Positions 10,282 to 18,286 of a stretch of 64,000 nucleotides of DNA are shown in pieces. Numbering within the stretch: the first letter of the stretch is position 1; each line of letters begins with the position of its first letter. The notes beneath the pieces were generated by a model. The model made no database searches, was not told the DNA's origin, and saw only the letters and a list, made by a program, of their open reading frames with translations. Source of the DNA: Selenomonas sp. oral taxon 892 str. F0426. Its GTDB lineage: Bacteria > Bacillota > Negativicutes > Selenomonadales > Selenomonadaceae. A program made the position numbers and the translations under genes. The stretch spans positions 270,718 to 334,717 of the forward strand of contig NZ_KI260539.1 of the NCBI RefSeq assembly GCF_000468035.1, read 5' to 3'.

Positions 10282-11292
10282 ATGCGAGAAAACCGTATTG
10301 CAGAACTCACACAGAAGATTATTGCGGGCTACCGCATCAGTCGAGATGATGATCGGTCGATCTTTATGGATACACCGGTTGAGGAACTGGGCGAGGGAGC
10401 CCATCGTCTGCAGAAACATTTCTGCGGCAGCCATATCGACCTATGTACGATCGTCAACGGGCGCAGCGGACGCTGTGGTGAGGACTGCAAGTACTGTGCG
10501 CAGGCAGGGCGTCATAAGACGGGTGTCGATACCTACAACTTCCTCCCACAGGAGGAGATCATCGCACATGCAAAGGCGAATCAGGATGCGGGTGCCAACC
10601 GCTTTTCCATCGTGACGTCAGGCGGTGCGCTCTCGGGCGAGGAGTTTGAGAAGGCTCTGGATACCTATGACACGATGCGCCGCACACTCTCCATTGATCT
10701 CTGCGCCTCGCATGGCCTTCTTACGCGTAGCCAGTTCCGCCGTCTGCGTGAGGTAGGCGTGACAAGTTATCATCACAACATCGAGACCTCGGAGCGTTAT
10801 TTCCCTGAGATCTGCACCACACATACATATGCCGATCGTATCCGAACGATCAAGATGGCACAGGCAGAGGGGCTTTGTGTCTGCTCTGGCGGCATCATTG
10901 GCATGGGAGAGACATGGGAGGATCGCTTTGATATGGCGTTTGCCCTGCAGGAGCTCGGCATCGAGTCCATCCCTCTGAACTCACTCATGGCGATTCCAGG
11001 GACGCCGCTCGAACACCTCGCACCGATTTCGGGCGAGGACATCCTCAGAACCATCGCGATTTTCCGCTTCATCAATCCAACTGCGAATATTCGCCTCGGT
11101 GCAGGGCGCAAGCTGCTGCCCGAGAACGGCGCGACAGCGTTCCTTGCGGGCGCGTCCGCATCCATCACGGGCAATATGCTCACGACATCGGGCACGACGA
11201 TCGCCGAGGACATGGAGCTCATCCGCGAACTTGGCTTTACGAACCGCAACGAAGACTGCAGTGTGTCAACAGGCACTTGCGGTGCACATTGA
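10282..11292 (+). CDS. bioB: Biotin synthase
   Basis: This radical SAM enzyme inserts sulfur into dethiobiotin to make biotin. The CxxxCxxC cluster-binding motif is C65, C69 and C72 (CGEDCKYCAQAG). The conserved YHHNIETS segment and the C-terminal NxRLGAGR-type region (ANIRLGAGRK) are present. The product is 336 residues, the normal size. ATG 10282 is chosen over an in-frame TTG at 10210, because the latter is the -35 element of the promoter itself. No other bio genes lie beside it, so the rest of the pathway, or dethiobiotin uptake, must be elsewhere. A shared terminator follows. Confidence 0.96.
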   Translation: MRENRIAELTQKIIAGYRISRDDDRSIFMDTPVEELGEGAHRLQKHFCGSHIDLCTIVNGRSGRCGEDCKYCAQAGRHKTGVDTYNFLPQEEIIAHAKANQDAGANRFSIVTSGGALSGEEFEKALDTYDTMRRTLSIDLCASHGLLTRSQFRRLREVGVTSYHHNIETSERYFPEICTTHTYADRIRTIKMAQAEGLCVCSGGIIGMGETWEDRFDMAFALQELGIESIPLNSLMAIPGTPLEHLAPISGEDILRTIAIFRFINPTANIRLGAGRKLLPENGATAFLAGASASITGNMLTTSGTTIAEDMELIRELGFTNRNEDCSVSTGTCGAH

Positions 11293-11306
11293 TTCCTACA
11301 ACATTT

Positions 11307-11352
11307 ACATAAAAATGGGGCTGCCGTACATACGGCAGCCCCATTTTTATGT
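11307..11352. terminator. Bidirectional terminator between bioB and the crp-like gene
   Basis: A perfect 22-bp stem with a CA loop: the arms read ACATAAAAATGGGGCTGCCG and onward, and their complement. A- and T-rich ends allow termination in both directions between two convergent genes. Confidence 0.92.
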
Positions 11353-11375
11353 CCGATATATCGGTAAAAACGCGC

Positions 11376-12071
11376 CTAAAGATACGATTCAAATTGCTCC
11401 ATGTCAAGGATATGAATCGTGCGCCCGGCCGCCTCGATAATGCCCTCACGCTGCATCGCACTCAGTTCACGCGAGAGGGAGGGGCGGCTGACGGCGAGAT
11501 AGGAAGCCATGAACTCACGGCTGACGGTGAGGGTTATATTTCCATGATCGTCAATGTGGGGAAAGAGATAGCGCACAATTTTTTCGCGCAGCATCCCGCT
11601 CGCGAGAATTTTAAGCTTTGTGTGCATCCCATATGCCTTGCCCGCAAAGATCTTCATGAGATTTCGCTGAACGATCAGCGCAGAGCGCCGAGGCGTCTCT
11701 CCGAGATCAAGTGTGAAGAGATGGCTCGAGACCTCAAGCAGCTTTACTTTTGTCACAGCACGGACATACATATCATACGGCCGTTTCAGCACCTCGTAGA
11801 CTTCGCCGAACATATCGCCCGGGCGATCGATCTCCGAGATGAAGATCTGCCGTCCGGAATACGTGTCCTTGAGAATATGCACCTCTCCCTCGAGCAAAAT
11901 ATAGAGCGAGTGGGGCATCTCACCATCGTGAAAGACAATAGCTCCCTTCGGGTATATGCGCAGTGCCACATCACTCGAGGCGAGGAGCTCAGCGATTTCT
12001 TCTTTGTCCATTCCCTCCGCCAGAGAGGTCTGTGCGAGGATATGGGCTGCATTTTCCTTATCATGTGTCAT
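11376..12071 (-). CDS. Crp/Fnr family transcription regulator
   Basis: The protein has 231 residues. The N-terminal cyclic-nucleotide-binding fold (about 15-120) is recognised from GAIVFHDGEMPHSLYILLEGEVHI and the DRPGDMFGEV turn. The C-terminal winged helix-turn-helix has the recognition segment VSREFMASYLAVSRPSLSREL. No cluster of cysteines for an iron-sulfur centre is visible, so it is not an Fnr oxygen sensor. The arginine-serine pair that binds cAMP in true Crp is not evident, so the ligand is unknown. Start at 12071, with AGGAGT at 12082-12087. It converges on bioB and is transcribed alone. Confidence 0.87.
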   Translation of the reverse strand: MTHDKENAAHILAQTSLAEGMDKEEIAELLASSDVALRIYPKGAIVFHDGEMPHSLYILLEGEVHILKDTYSGRQIFISEIDRPGDMFGEVYEVLKRPYDMYVRAVTKVKLLEVSSHLFTLDLGETPRRSALIVQRNLMKIFAGKAYGMHTKLKILASGMLREKIVRYLFPHIDDHGNITLTVSREFMASYLAVSRPSLSRELSAMQREGIIEAAGRTIHILDMEQFESYL

Positions 12072-12132
12072 TGTTGTTTGTACTCCTACATATACGAAAA
12101 AACCGCCCACATGGGACGGCTGTCATATACAA

Positions 12133-12208
12133 TGGTGCTCACTGAGGGATTCGAACCCCCGACCCCCTCCATGTGACGGAGATGCTCTACCAACTGAGCT
12201 AAGTGAGC
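12133..12208 (-). tRNA. tRNA-Val (anticodon CAC)
   Basis: On the minus strand the 76-base cloverleaf starts GCTCACTTAGCTCAGTTGG. It has a seven-base anticodon loop GTCACAT giving CAC, a GGTTCGAATCC T-arm, a seven-pair acceptor stem and an encoded CCA end. Confidence 0.93.
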
Positions 12209-12259
12209 CTAAGAAAATCACTGATAAAAAAATCCGCACAACTGCGGATGAAAAACAAA

Positions 12260-12336
12260 TGGTGGGGTTAACAAGATTCGAACTTGTGACCTCCTCGATG
12301 TCAACGAGACACTCTAACCAACTGAGCTATAACCCC
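12260..12336 (-). tRNA. tRNA-Val (anticodon GAC)
   Basis: On the minus strand the 77-base cloverleaf starts GGGGTTATAGCTCAGTTGG. The anticodon loop TTGACAT gives GAC. The T-arm is AGTTCGAATCT, the acceptor stem is fully paired and CCA is encoded. It lies 51 bases from the other valine tRNA and is probably cotranscribed with it. Confidence 0.93.
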
Positions 12337-12445
12337 ATTTTTCGCCGTTCATGTCCAAACGACAAGATGAATTATAACAATGGATAGAGATTCTGTCAAG
12401 GAATATTTTTGCAATGAAAGCTGGAATCAGGGGATTAAAACGACC

Positions 12446-12474
12446 TTGACAGAATGTTTATGTTATGATAATCT
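12446..12474 (+). promoter_or_regulatory. Promoter of B12 riboswitch unit 1
   Basis: TTGACA at 12446-12451, a 17-base spacer and TAATCT at 12469-12474, preceded by TGA (extended -10). The same arrangement precedes the other two cobalamin riboswitches of the window. Confidence 0.75.
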
Positions 12475-12514
12475 GCTAAAAGTTATTAACAATAGAATCA
12501 TAATTGAATATTTT

Positions 12515-12704
12515 GCCGATTGGGTGCGCGTTGCGCTTAATAGAGAAGCAGGTGAAAGACCTGCGCTGTCCCGCAGCTGTAATGTGGAGTCGACCTCAAT
12601 ATGTCACTGGGAAACTGGGAAGGCGAGGGAGACGAGGAAGCAGAGCCAGAAGAACTGCCCGATTGGAACGCTGAAATCATTCCTGCGAGAGACAGGAAGG
12701 CACG
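12515..12704 (+). ncRNA. Cobalamin riboswitch 1 (controls the Nik/Opp-type transporter)
   Basis: The conserved core is easy to see: AGAAGCAGGTGAAAGACCTG, then CGCTGTCCCGCAGCTGTAAT, then TGTCACTGGGAAACTGGGAA, and the B12-box-like GAGCCAGAAGAACTGCC at about 12643-12659. A CCTGCGAGAGACAGG hairpin at 12682-12696 is the likely partner for the kissing-loop interaction. A terminator follows at once, so bound cobalamin should switch off the transporter genes by premature termination. Confidence 0.93.
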
Positions 12705-12726
12705 ATTATTTTATGTGTTTCGTATG

Positions 12727-12757
12727 CCTTTTTGCGCTTTTGCAAAAAGGTTTTTTT
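12727..12757 (+). terminator. Expression-platform terminator of riboswitch 1
   Basis: A 9-bp CCTTTTTGC/GCAAAAAGG stem with a 6-base loop is followed by seven T residues, ending 16 bases before the start of the binding-protein gene. Confidence 0.9.
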
Positions 12758-12773
12758 ATATGACGAAGGGGGC

Positions 12774-14360
12774 ATGACAGTGAGGAAGTTTCTGATGTGT
12801 ATGCTGATGGCGATGACAATGCTCATCGTCGGATGCGGCGGAACGGATCAGCCGAAGAACGAGCGCGCCGAGAAGGGCGAGATCGTAATCTCGGTGGGCA
12901 AGTACATGGTCGGCGAGGGCTTTGACCCGACGGCGGGATGGGGGCTGTGGGGGCCGGATCCGTTTCACAGCGCATTGATGATGCATGATGCGAAGAATCA
13001 GCTCGTTAAGGATTTGGCGACGGATGTGCAGCGTTCGGCGGATGGGCTGAAATATACCTTTACGATCCGCAGTGATGCCAAGTTCTCCGATGGTCAGCCG
13101 CTGACGGCGGAGGATGTTGCATTCACCTATGAGACAACGAAGAAGGCAGGCAGCGCCGTCGATCTGGCAGTGTTGGAGTCCGTGCGCGTGCTCTCACCGA
13201 CACAGGTAGAGTTCACACTCTCCAAGCCCTGGTCGGTCTTCCTTGAGACGACAGCCTCGCTCGGTATTGTTCCGAAGCATGTCTACAAGGAAGGCTATGC
13301 GACGGCTCCTGTGGGCAGCGGTCCGTGGAAAGTGGTATCCTTCCAGAAGGAGCAGCAGGTCATCATGGAGCCGAATGAATACTACTATGGAGAAAAACCG
13401 AAGCTGAAGAAGGTTACGGTGCTGAACCTCGGCGATGATGCGATTCTCGCTGCCGCCCAGTCGGGACAGGTGGATCTTGTGTTTACCCCGCCGGAATTTG
13501 CTTCTGCGTCTGTTCCTAACATGAAACTGGTTCTGATGGATTCCATCGACAGTTTCTGCATCAATATGCCGCAGGAACCGGAGCATGACGAAAACGGAAT
13601 GCTGATCGGCAACAATGTGACGAGTGATCCTGCGATTCGCACCGCGCTGAACATCGGCATTGACCGCAGGACGATTATCGAAAATGCGCTGGCAGGCTTT
13701 GCAAAGCCGACGATGAACTTCGCAGAGGCACTCCCATGGGCGAACAACGCGCTGCAGGAGAAGGACAACCGTGTTGATGAGGCTGTAAAGATCCTTGAGG
13801 CGGCGGGATGGAAGGATACGGACGGCGACGGCATTCGCGAGAAGAACGGCATGAAGGCGGAGTTCGTTATCAACGGGCGGGCGAATGATCTGCAGCGCTA
13901 TAATACGGCTGTGGCTCTTGCACAGGATGCGAAGAAGCTTGGCATCAATATCATTGCAAAGTCGACACCGTGGTCGGAGGCGCGCAAGATTGCGCGAAAT
14001 ATCCCGACAACGTGGGCATTTGGTGACTTTACGCCGCAGACAATCTACAATTATTTCCATTCTGCACAGATCGGTGTCAATGTGATTAACAATCCTGCGA
14101 TCTATCGCAATCCGACAGTCGATGCGCATATCGATCGCGCACTTGCGGCAACCTCGGAAGAGGAAGCGCTGCGCGAGTTCAAGGCAGCACAGTGGGATGG
14201 AACGACAGGGCCGAAGGCAGATATTCCATACCTCTGGATCGCAACGGTTCAGGTTCCGTATCTTGTCAATGAGCGTCTTGAGCTTGGACATCTGCGTGTT
14301 GGTGAGCGCGGACAGGGGATGGGGATTCTCGCGAACTTGGATGAATGGCAGTGGAAGTAA
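12774..14360 (+). CDS. Solute-binding lipoprotein of a Nik/Opp-type ABC transporter
   Basis: This is the extracytoplasmic receptor (SBP_bac_5 family, 528 residues) that delivers substrate to the two permeases encoded next. The N-terminus is a lipoprotein signal: hydrophobic MCMLMAMTMLIVG followed by Cys and two glycines. Family segments include GLKYTFTIRSDAKFSDGQPL near 95-115, the YATAPVGSGPWKV block and the DPAIRTALNIGIDR block. ATG 12774 with GAAGGGGG upstream is chosen because the earlier in-frame ATG lies inside the riboswitch terminator. Control by a cobalamin riboswitch points to cobalt, a cobalt chelate or a corrinoid precursor rather than peptides. The ligand itself is inferred, not shown. 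Confidence 0.87.
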   Translation: MTVRKFLMCMLMAMTMLIVGCGGTDQPKNERAEKGEIVISVGKYMVGEGFDPTAGWGLWGPDPFHSALMMHDAKNQLVKDLATDVQRSADGLKYTFTIRSDAKFSDGQPLTAEDVAFTYETTKKAGSAVDLAVLESVRVLSPTQVEFTLSKPWSVFLETTASLGIVPKHVYKEGYATAPVGSGPWKVVSFQKEQQVIMEPNEYYYGEKPKLKKVTVLNLGDDAILAAAQSGQVDLVFTPPEFASASVPNMKLVLMDSIDSFCINMPQEPEHDENGMLIGNNVTSDPAIRTALNIGIDRRTIIENALAGFAKPTMNFAEALPWANNALQEKDNRVDEAVKILEAAGWKDTDGDGIREKNGMKAEFVINGRANDLQRYNTAVALAQDAKKLGINIIAKSTPWSEARKIARNIPTTWAFGDFTPQTIYNYFHSAQIGVNVINNPAIYRNPTVDAHIDRALAATSEEEALREFKAAQWDGTTGPKADIPYLWIATVQVPYLVNERLELGHLRVGERGQGMGILANLDEWQWK

Positions 14361-15347
14361 ATGGATAAGCGCGTACTGTTTTTTCTGGGAGGGAATCTCG
14401 TTCGTTTGAGCCTTCTTCTCGTTGCTGTGAGTACGATCAGCTTCATTCTGCTCGCAAATTCACCCATTGATCCAATTGACGCATACTTCATCAACAAGGC
14501 GGCCTCGGCAGAGCAGCACGCGCTTGTTGCCGCTTACTGGGGCTTTGACAAGCCGCCGCTCGAACGCTTCCTCATCTGGGCGGGAAATATTCTGCATGGG
14601 GACTTCGGCACGTCGTTTATCTATCGTGCGCCGGTGCTCGAAGTCATTGGGGAGAAATTCCGTCTGACGCTCCTGCTGATGCTGACGGCATGGATGCTCT
14701 CGGGTGTGATCGGCTTTGTACTCGGCGTGCTTGGGGGGATGTATCGCGGCAGCCGTTTCGACAAGGTGATACAGGGGTTCTCCCTGCTCTGTGTTTCCGT
14801 GCCTGTGTTTTGGCTCGGTCTGCTGTTCCTGATGGTGTTCGCGGTCAAGCTGCAGTGGTTCCCCCTCGCGCTTGCCGCGCCGATCGGGAAGCTGCATGAG
14901 GAGGTTACGCTCGCGGAGCAGATCCATCATCTGATCCTGCCTGCGCTGACACTGAGCGTTACGGGGATCTCCGCGATGACGCTTCAGACGCGTGAGAAGA
15001 TGATTGAGGTGATGGGGACAAACTATATGCTCTTTGCCGAGGCGCGGGGCGAGTCGCTCTGGCAGCGTGTGCGGCGGCATGGTCTGCGCAACATTTTGCT
15101 GCCCGCGATCACACTCCAATTTGCTTCGTTTAATGAGCTGTTCGGCGGCGCGATTCTTGCAGAGACGGTGTTCTCCTATCCGGGGCTTGGCGGTACGGTC
15201 ACGATGGCGGGGCTGCGCGGTGATCTGTCGCTCCTGCTCGGCATTGCGATTTTCAGCGCTGTGTTTGTCTTTGCCGGAAATCTCATTGCCAATATTCTGT
15301 ACGGTATTGTCGATCCGCAGCTGCGTGAGGGGAGGGGAGGTTCTTGA
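14361..15347 (+). CDS. ABC transporter permease, NikB/DppB family
   Basis: A 328-residue integral membrane protein with about six helices. The first lies at about 10-32 and is followed by the periplasmic loop typical of DppB/NikB. The cytoplasmic EAA loop is visible as YMLFAEARGESLWQRVRRHGL with downstream NILLPAITLQFASF. It begins at the base after the stop of the binding-protein gene and is translationally tied to it. It should form the heterodimeric channel with the next product. The substrate is inferred from the B12 riboswitch only. Confidence 0.9.
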   Translation: MDKRVLFFLGGNLVRLSLLLVAVSTISFILLANSPIDPIDAYFINKAASAEQHALVAAYWGFDKPPLERFLIWAGNILHGDFGTSFIYRAPVLEVIGEKFRLTLLLMLTAWMLSGVIGFVLGVLGGMYRGSRFDKVIQGFSLLCVSVPVFWLGLLFLMVFAVKLQWFPLALAAPIGKLHEEVTLAEQIHHLILPALTLSVTGISAMTLQTREKMIEVMGTNYMLFAEARGESLWQRVRRHGLRNILLPAITLQFASFNELFGGAILAETVFSYPGLGGTVTMAGLRGDLSLLLGIAIFSAVFVFAGNLIANILYGIVDPQLREGRGGS

Positions 15348-16189
15348 TGAAAGAGAATTCCCTGCGCAGCGGCATGAGCGTTCGTCAGCGTCAGCTGATC
15401 TTTGCCGTGCTGGCGGGCTGCTTTATCCTCGGGATTCTCGTCTGGGGGACGACGATGCCGGAGAGCGCGTATGCAGTTGACTATGGGCAGAAGAATCTTG
15501 CGCCGTCTTTGGCGCATCCGTTCGGTACGGATAACATGGGGCGCGATATGCTTCTGCGCTCGGTCAAGGGAATGTCCATCAGTCTGCAAATCGGCTTTGC
15601 TGCCGCATTTGTCAGCTCCTGCATTGCGCTGCTCCTCGGAACGCTCTCGGCGGCATTCGGCGGCAAGGTCGATCAGTTTGTACTCTGGCTCGTGGATCTC
15701 TGCATGGGGATTCCGCATATCCTGCTCATTCTCATGATCTCGGTCATGATGGGCGGCGGTGTTATGGGGGTGTCCATCGGTGTCATTGTTACCCACTGGC
15801 CGCGCCTGACCCGCATCATCCGTGCAGAGGTCATGCAGCTGCGCGCACAGCCCTATATTCTGGCGGCGCGGCAGTACGGGTACTCGTGGGTGACTGTGGC
15901 ACGGCGGCATTTCGTACCACATGTGCTGCCGCAGTACATCATCGGGCTCGTTCTGCTCTTTCCCCATGCGATCATGCACGAAGCCGGAATCAGTTTTCTC
16001 GGGTACGGGCTGCCGCTGGATATGCCGGCAATCGGCATCATCCTCTCGGAGTCGATGCGTTACCTCGCACTCGGCATGTGGTGGCTTGCGTTCTTCCCGG
16101 GATTTTTGCTGCTGCTCATTGTGCTGATCTTTGACCGTCTCGGCGCGGCTCTGCGCGATCTGTTCGATCCGCAGTCCGGACAGGAGTAG
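15347..16189 (+). CDS. ABC transporter permease, NikC/DppC family
   Basis: A 280-residue membrane protein. It has the N-terminal helix (about 12-33) typical of DppC/NikC, the segment LAHPFGTDNMGRDMLLRSVKG that is diagnostic of the family, and an EAA loop with AARQYGYSWVTVARRHFVPHVL. ATG 15347 is preferred over TTG 15344: it follows GGAGGGGAGG and shares one base with the preceding stop. It is the second half of the channel. Confidence 0.9.
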   Translation: MKENSLRSGMSVRQRQLIFAVLAGCFILGILVWGTTMPESAYAVDYGQKNLAPSLAHPFGTDNMGRDMLLRSVKGMSISLQIGFAAAFVSSCIALLLGTLSAAFGGKVDQFVLWLVDLCMGIPHILLILMISVMMGGGVMGVSIGVIVTHWPRLTRIIRAEVMQLRAQPYILAARQYGYSWVTVARRHFVPHVLPQYIIGLVLLFPHAIMHEAGISFLGYGLPLDMPAIGIILSESMRYLALGMWWLAFFPGFLLLLIVLIFDRLGAALRDLFDPQSGQE

Positions 16190-16193
16190 GGCG

Positions 16194-17012
16194 ATGGCAG
16201 AAGAACTTCTTAGTGTAACGAATTTGTCTGTTTCCTTTCGGATGTACCAGGGGGCACTGACCCATACCTTGGTGGCAGGGATGCACGATGTCAATCTGCA
16301 TCTGAACCGTGGAGAGATCCTTGCCGTTGTCGGCGCAAGCGGCTCCGGCAAGAGTCTTCTCGCACACGCAGTGCTCGGTATTCTGCCGTACAATGCAGTG
16401 ACGAGCGGTGAGATGCGGTATCGTGGGGAACTGCTCGACGCTGCCCTCCAAGAGCAACTGCGCGGGCGGGCGATGGCACTGATTCCGCAGTCCGTGACCT
16501 ATCTCGATCCACTCATGCGCGTCGGCAGGGAGGTCTGCGGACTTTACGGTTCGCCCGCCGATATGGCGGCGACCTTCCGCCGTCTGCACTTGGAGGAGCG
16601 GGTGCAGCGTCTCTATCCGTTCCAACTCTCGGGCGGTATGGCGCGGCGCGTGCTCTTTTCGACCGCCGTCATCACCGATGCTTCGCTCATCATTGCGGAT
16701 GAGCCGACACCCGGCATGGATGTGAAGAGTGCCGTCGAGGCACTGCAGCTCCTGCGCGAACTTGCCGATGCGGGCAAGGGGATTCTGCTCATCACGCATG
16801 ATATTGATCTTGCCGTCGAGGTTGCAGATACCGTTGCCGTTTTCTACGAGGGGCGAACGGTGGACATGGCTCCGGCTGCTGCATTTCACGGAGATGGGGC
16901 TGAACTCGTGCATCCGTATACGAAGGCACTCTATCATGCGCTGCCCCAGAATGATTTTACCGTTTACACGGCGGCAGAGGTGACGCAGATGATTGCGGCG
17001 GGAGGTGTGTGA
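16194..17012 (+). CDS. ABC transporter ATPase, NikD/DppD-like
   Basis: A 272-residue nucleotide-binding subunit. Walker A is GASGSGKS (about 45-52), the signature reads LSGGMARRV, and Walker B is LIIADEPTPGMD. The switch histidine lies in LLITHDIDLAVEVAD. ATG 16194 is chosen because AGGAGTAGGG precedes it; the frame stays open upstream inside the permease gene. It pairs with the shorter ATPase encoded immediately downstream, the usual heterodimer of this transporter class. Confidence 0.9.
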   Translation: MAEELLSVTNLSVSFRMYQGALTHTLVAGMHDVNLHLNRGEILAVVGASGSGKSLLAHAVLGILPYNAVTSGEMRYRGELLDAALQEQLRGRAMALIPQSVTYLDPLMRVGREVCGLYGSPADMAATFRRLHLEERVQRLYPFQLSGGMARRVLFSTAVITDASLIIADEPTPGMDVKSAVEALQLLRELADAGKGILLITHDIDLAVEVADTVAVFYEGRTVDMAPAAAFHGDGAELVHPYTKALYHALPQNDFTVYTAAEVTQMIAAGGV

Positions 17013-17013
17013 G

Positions 17014-17622
17014 ATGCTGGAGGCAAAGGAACTGTCCTATCGCTATGGGGAGGACAGCCCTGTTCTGTGCAATGTGTCGCTGCGCGTTGCGGATGGGGAG
17101 CGTCTCGCACTTCTCGGACCGAGCGGGCGCGGCAAAAGCACATTGGCACTTCTTCTTGCGGGGTATCTTCCGCCGCAAAAAGGGACGATCACCTTGGACG
17201 GCGCGCGGCTGCCAAAGGATTGCTACAATCCCGTTCAGCTCATCTATCAGCATCCTGAAAAGGCGATGGATCCGCGCTGGAAGGTTGGCGATACGCTGCG
17301 TGAGGCGTGGGATGTGCCGGAGGAACTTCTTGCGGCGATTGGCGCAGAGCCGGACTGGCTCACGCGATGGCCGCATGAACTCTCCGGAGGGCAGCTGCAG
17401 CGTCTCTCGATCCTGCGGGCGCTCAGTCCAAATACGCGCGTACTCATTGCCGACGAGATCACCGCGAGTCTTGATCCGATCACACAGGCGCAGATCTGGT
17501 CTGTTATTTTGCAGGAAGTTGAAAAACACAATATGATCCTGATTGCCATCACGCACAATGATGCGCTGGCACGACGGATCTGCAAACGCATGGTACATAT
17601 TGAGGAATTGCAGGGAGAATAA
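17014..17622 (+). CDS. ABC transporter ATPase, NikE/DppF-like, short
   Basis: A 202-residue ATPase with Walker A GPSGRGKST (about 35-43), signature LSGGQLQRLS and Walker B VLIADEITASLD. It ends soon after the switch-histidine segment (IAITHNDALARRI), lacking the C-terminal oligopeptide-specific extension seen in DppF. It is therefore a minimal form, as in several nickel/cobalt systems. ATG 17014 follows GGAGGTG, one base after the previous stop. It is the last gene of the five-gene operon. Confidence 0.88.
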   Translation: MLEAKELSYRYGEDSPVLCNVSLRVADGERLALLGPSGRGKSTLALLLAGYLPPQKGTITLDGARLPKDCYNPVQLIYQHPEKAMDPRWKVGDTLREAWDVPEELLAAIGAEPDWLTRWPHELSGGQLQRLSILRALSPNTRVLIADEITASLDPITQAQIWSVILQEVEKHNMILIAITHNDALARRICKRMVHIEELQGE

Positions 17623-17628
17623 AAAAAT

Positions 17629-17711
17629 CCGGCGTATGTTGACCTGACCCCCAAAAGTTAGACTTAGAGAATCTAACTTTTGGGGGTCAGGTCATGTAGC
17701 TGACGCCGGGT
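17629..17711 (+). terminator. Operon terminator interrupted by a 55-bp insertion
   Basis: CCGGCGT (17629-17635) pairs with ACGCCGG (17703-17709). A-rich sequence lies before it and a T run after it. Between the arms lies the inverted-repeat element described separately. Removing the element and one TGT copy restores a compact stem with a short loop. Confidence 0.75.
17640..17694. mobile_element. 55-bp inverted-repeat insertion (IS3-family-like ends, no gene)
   Basis: Two 23-bp perfect inverted repeats, 17640-17662 and 17672-17694, start with TGACCTGACCCCC and are joined by the nine bases CTTAGAGAA. TGT directly flanks both sides (17637-17639 and 17695-17697), which fits a 3-bp target duplication. 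TG...CA termini and 3-bp duplications are typical of IS3-family elements, so this looks like a MITE made only of terminal repeats. Confidence 0.7.
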
Positions 17712-17832
17712 TTTTGTTCATTTTTACCCTGTGATGCGGATATCTGCCTCTGGATTTGTAATTTGGAGTATGTGAGGACAAATGTTAATATCGCGCTTGA
17801 GAGTTACCAGCTGCTTATTAGAAGGAGGTTGC

Positions 17833-17871
17833 ATGGAAATTACATCGAAAATAGTACGACTTGACAGTTAA
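17833..17871 (+). other. Possible 12-codon micro-ORF before riboswitch unit 2
   Basis: GAAGGAGGTTGC precedes ATG 17833, followed by twelve sense codons (MEITSKIVRLDS) and TAA. The ribosome site is close to ideal, but the frame runs into the -35 box of the next promoter. It may be a remnant. Function unknown. Confidence 0.25.
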
Positions 17872-17889
17872 TTTGGAATATGATAATCT
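17861..17889 (+). promoter_or_regulatory. Promoter of B12 riboswitch unit 2
   Basis: TTGACA at 17861-17866, a 17-base spacer and TAATCT at 17884-17889 with an extended TGA. Confidence 0.75.
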
Positions 17890-17918
17890 ACACTAAGACT
17901 TTGTTAATTACATCATTT

Positions 17919-18108
17919 GCCGATGAGGTGCGCGCTGCGCTTAATAGAGAAGCAGGTGAGACTCCTGCGCTGTCCCGCAGCTGTAATGCAGAGGCTCTCC
18001 CCCTATATGTCACTGGGCAACTGGGAAGGCGGGGAGGGACAATGAAGCAGAGCCAGAAGAACTGCCTCACCGGAATGCTGTGTCACCCCTGCGAGAGACA
18101 GGAGGGCG
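17919..18108 (+). ncRNA. Cobalamin riboswitch 2 (controls the FhuE-like receptor)
   Basis: Same core as unit 1: AGAAGCAGGTGAGACTCCTG, CGCTGTCCCGCAGCTGTAAT, TGTCACTGGGCAACTGGGAA, and GAGCCAGAAGAACTGCC near 18050-18066. The CCTGCGAGAGACAGG hairpin lies at about 18088-18102. It is followed by a terminator at 18129-18165, so the predicted action is OFF when cobalamin is bound. Confidence 0.93.
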
Positions 18109-18128
18109 CGACGGATGATTTGCTTCGT

Positions 18129-18165
18129 ATGCCTTTTTGCCTTTTGCAAAGAGGCATTTTATTTT
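18129..18165 (+). terminator. Expression-platform terminator of riboswitch 2
   Basis: ATGCCTTTTTGC pairs with GCAAAGAGGCAT (one wobble) over a 5-base loop, then a T-rich tract. Confidence 0.88.
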
Positions 18166-18226
18166 GCGCCTAATGCGGGATGCCACGACGCAACATATGC
18201 GTACGGACGAACTGCAGGGAGGTGGA

Positions 18227-18265
18227 TTGGAACAGAAACTGTCATTGTTTGATCTCGTTGCGTGA
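18227..18265 (+). other. Possible 12-codon leader ORF before the TonB receptor
   Basis: CAGGGAGGTGGA precedes TTG 18227, which opens twelve codons (MEQKLSLFDLVA) ending at TGA 18263-18265, 21 bases before the receptor start. The ribosome site is strong. It may be a translated leader or chance. Confidence 0.25.
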
Positions 18266-18286
18266 GCTTGTTAGGGAGGAAGTTAC

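Noticed and set aside
12133-12336. Start of a larger tRNA array or an integration (att) site
   Set aside because: Only two tRNA genes are present, and no integrase gene or duplicated tRNA 3' end was seen in the flanks.
12380-12763. 127-codon frame across the first riboswitch
   Set aside because: The region is a cobalamin aptamer and terminator. Similar apparent frames recur over the other two riboswitches only because the RNA sequence is repeated.
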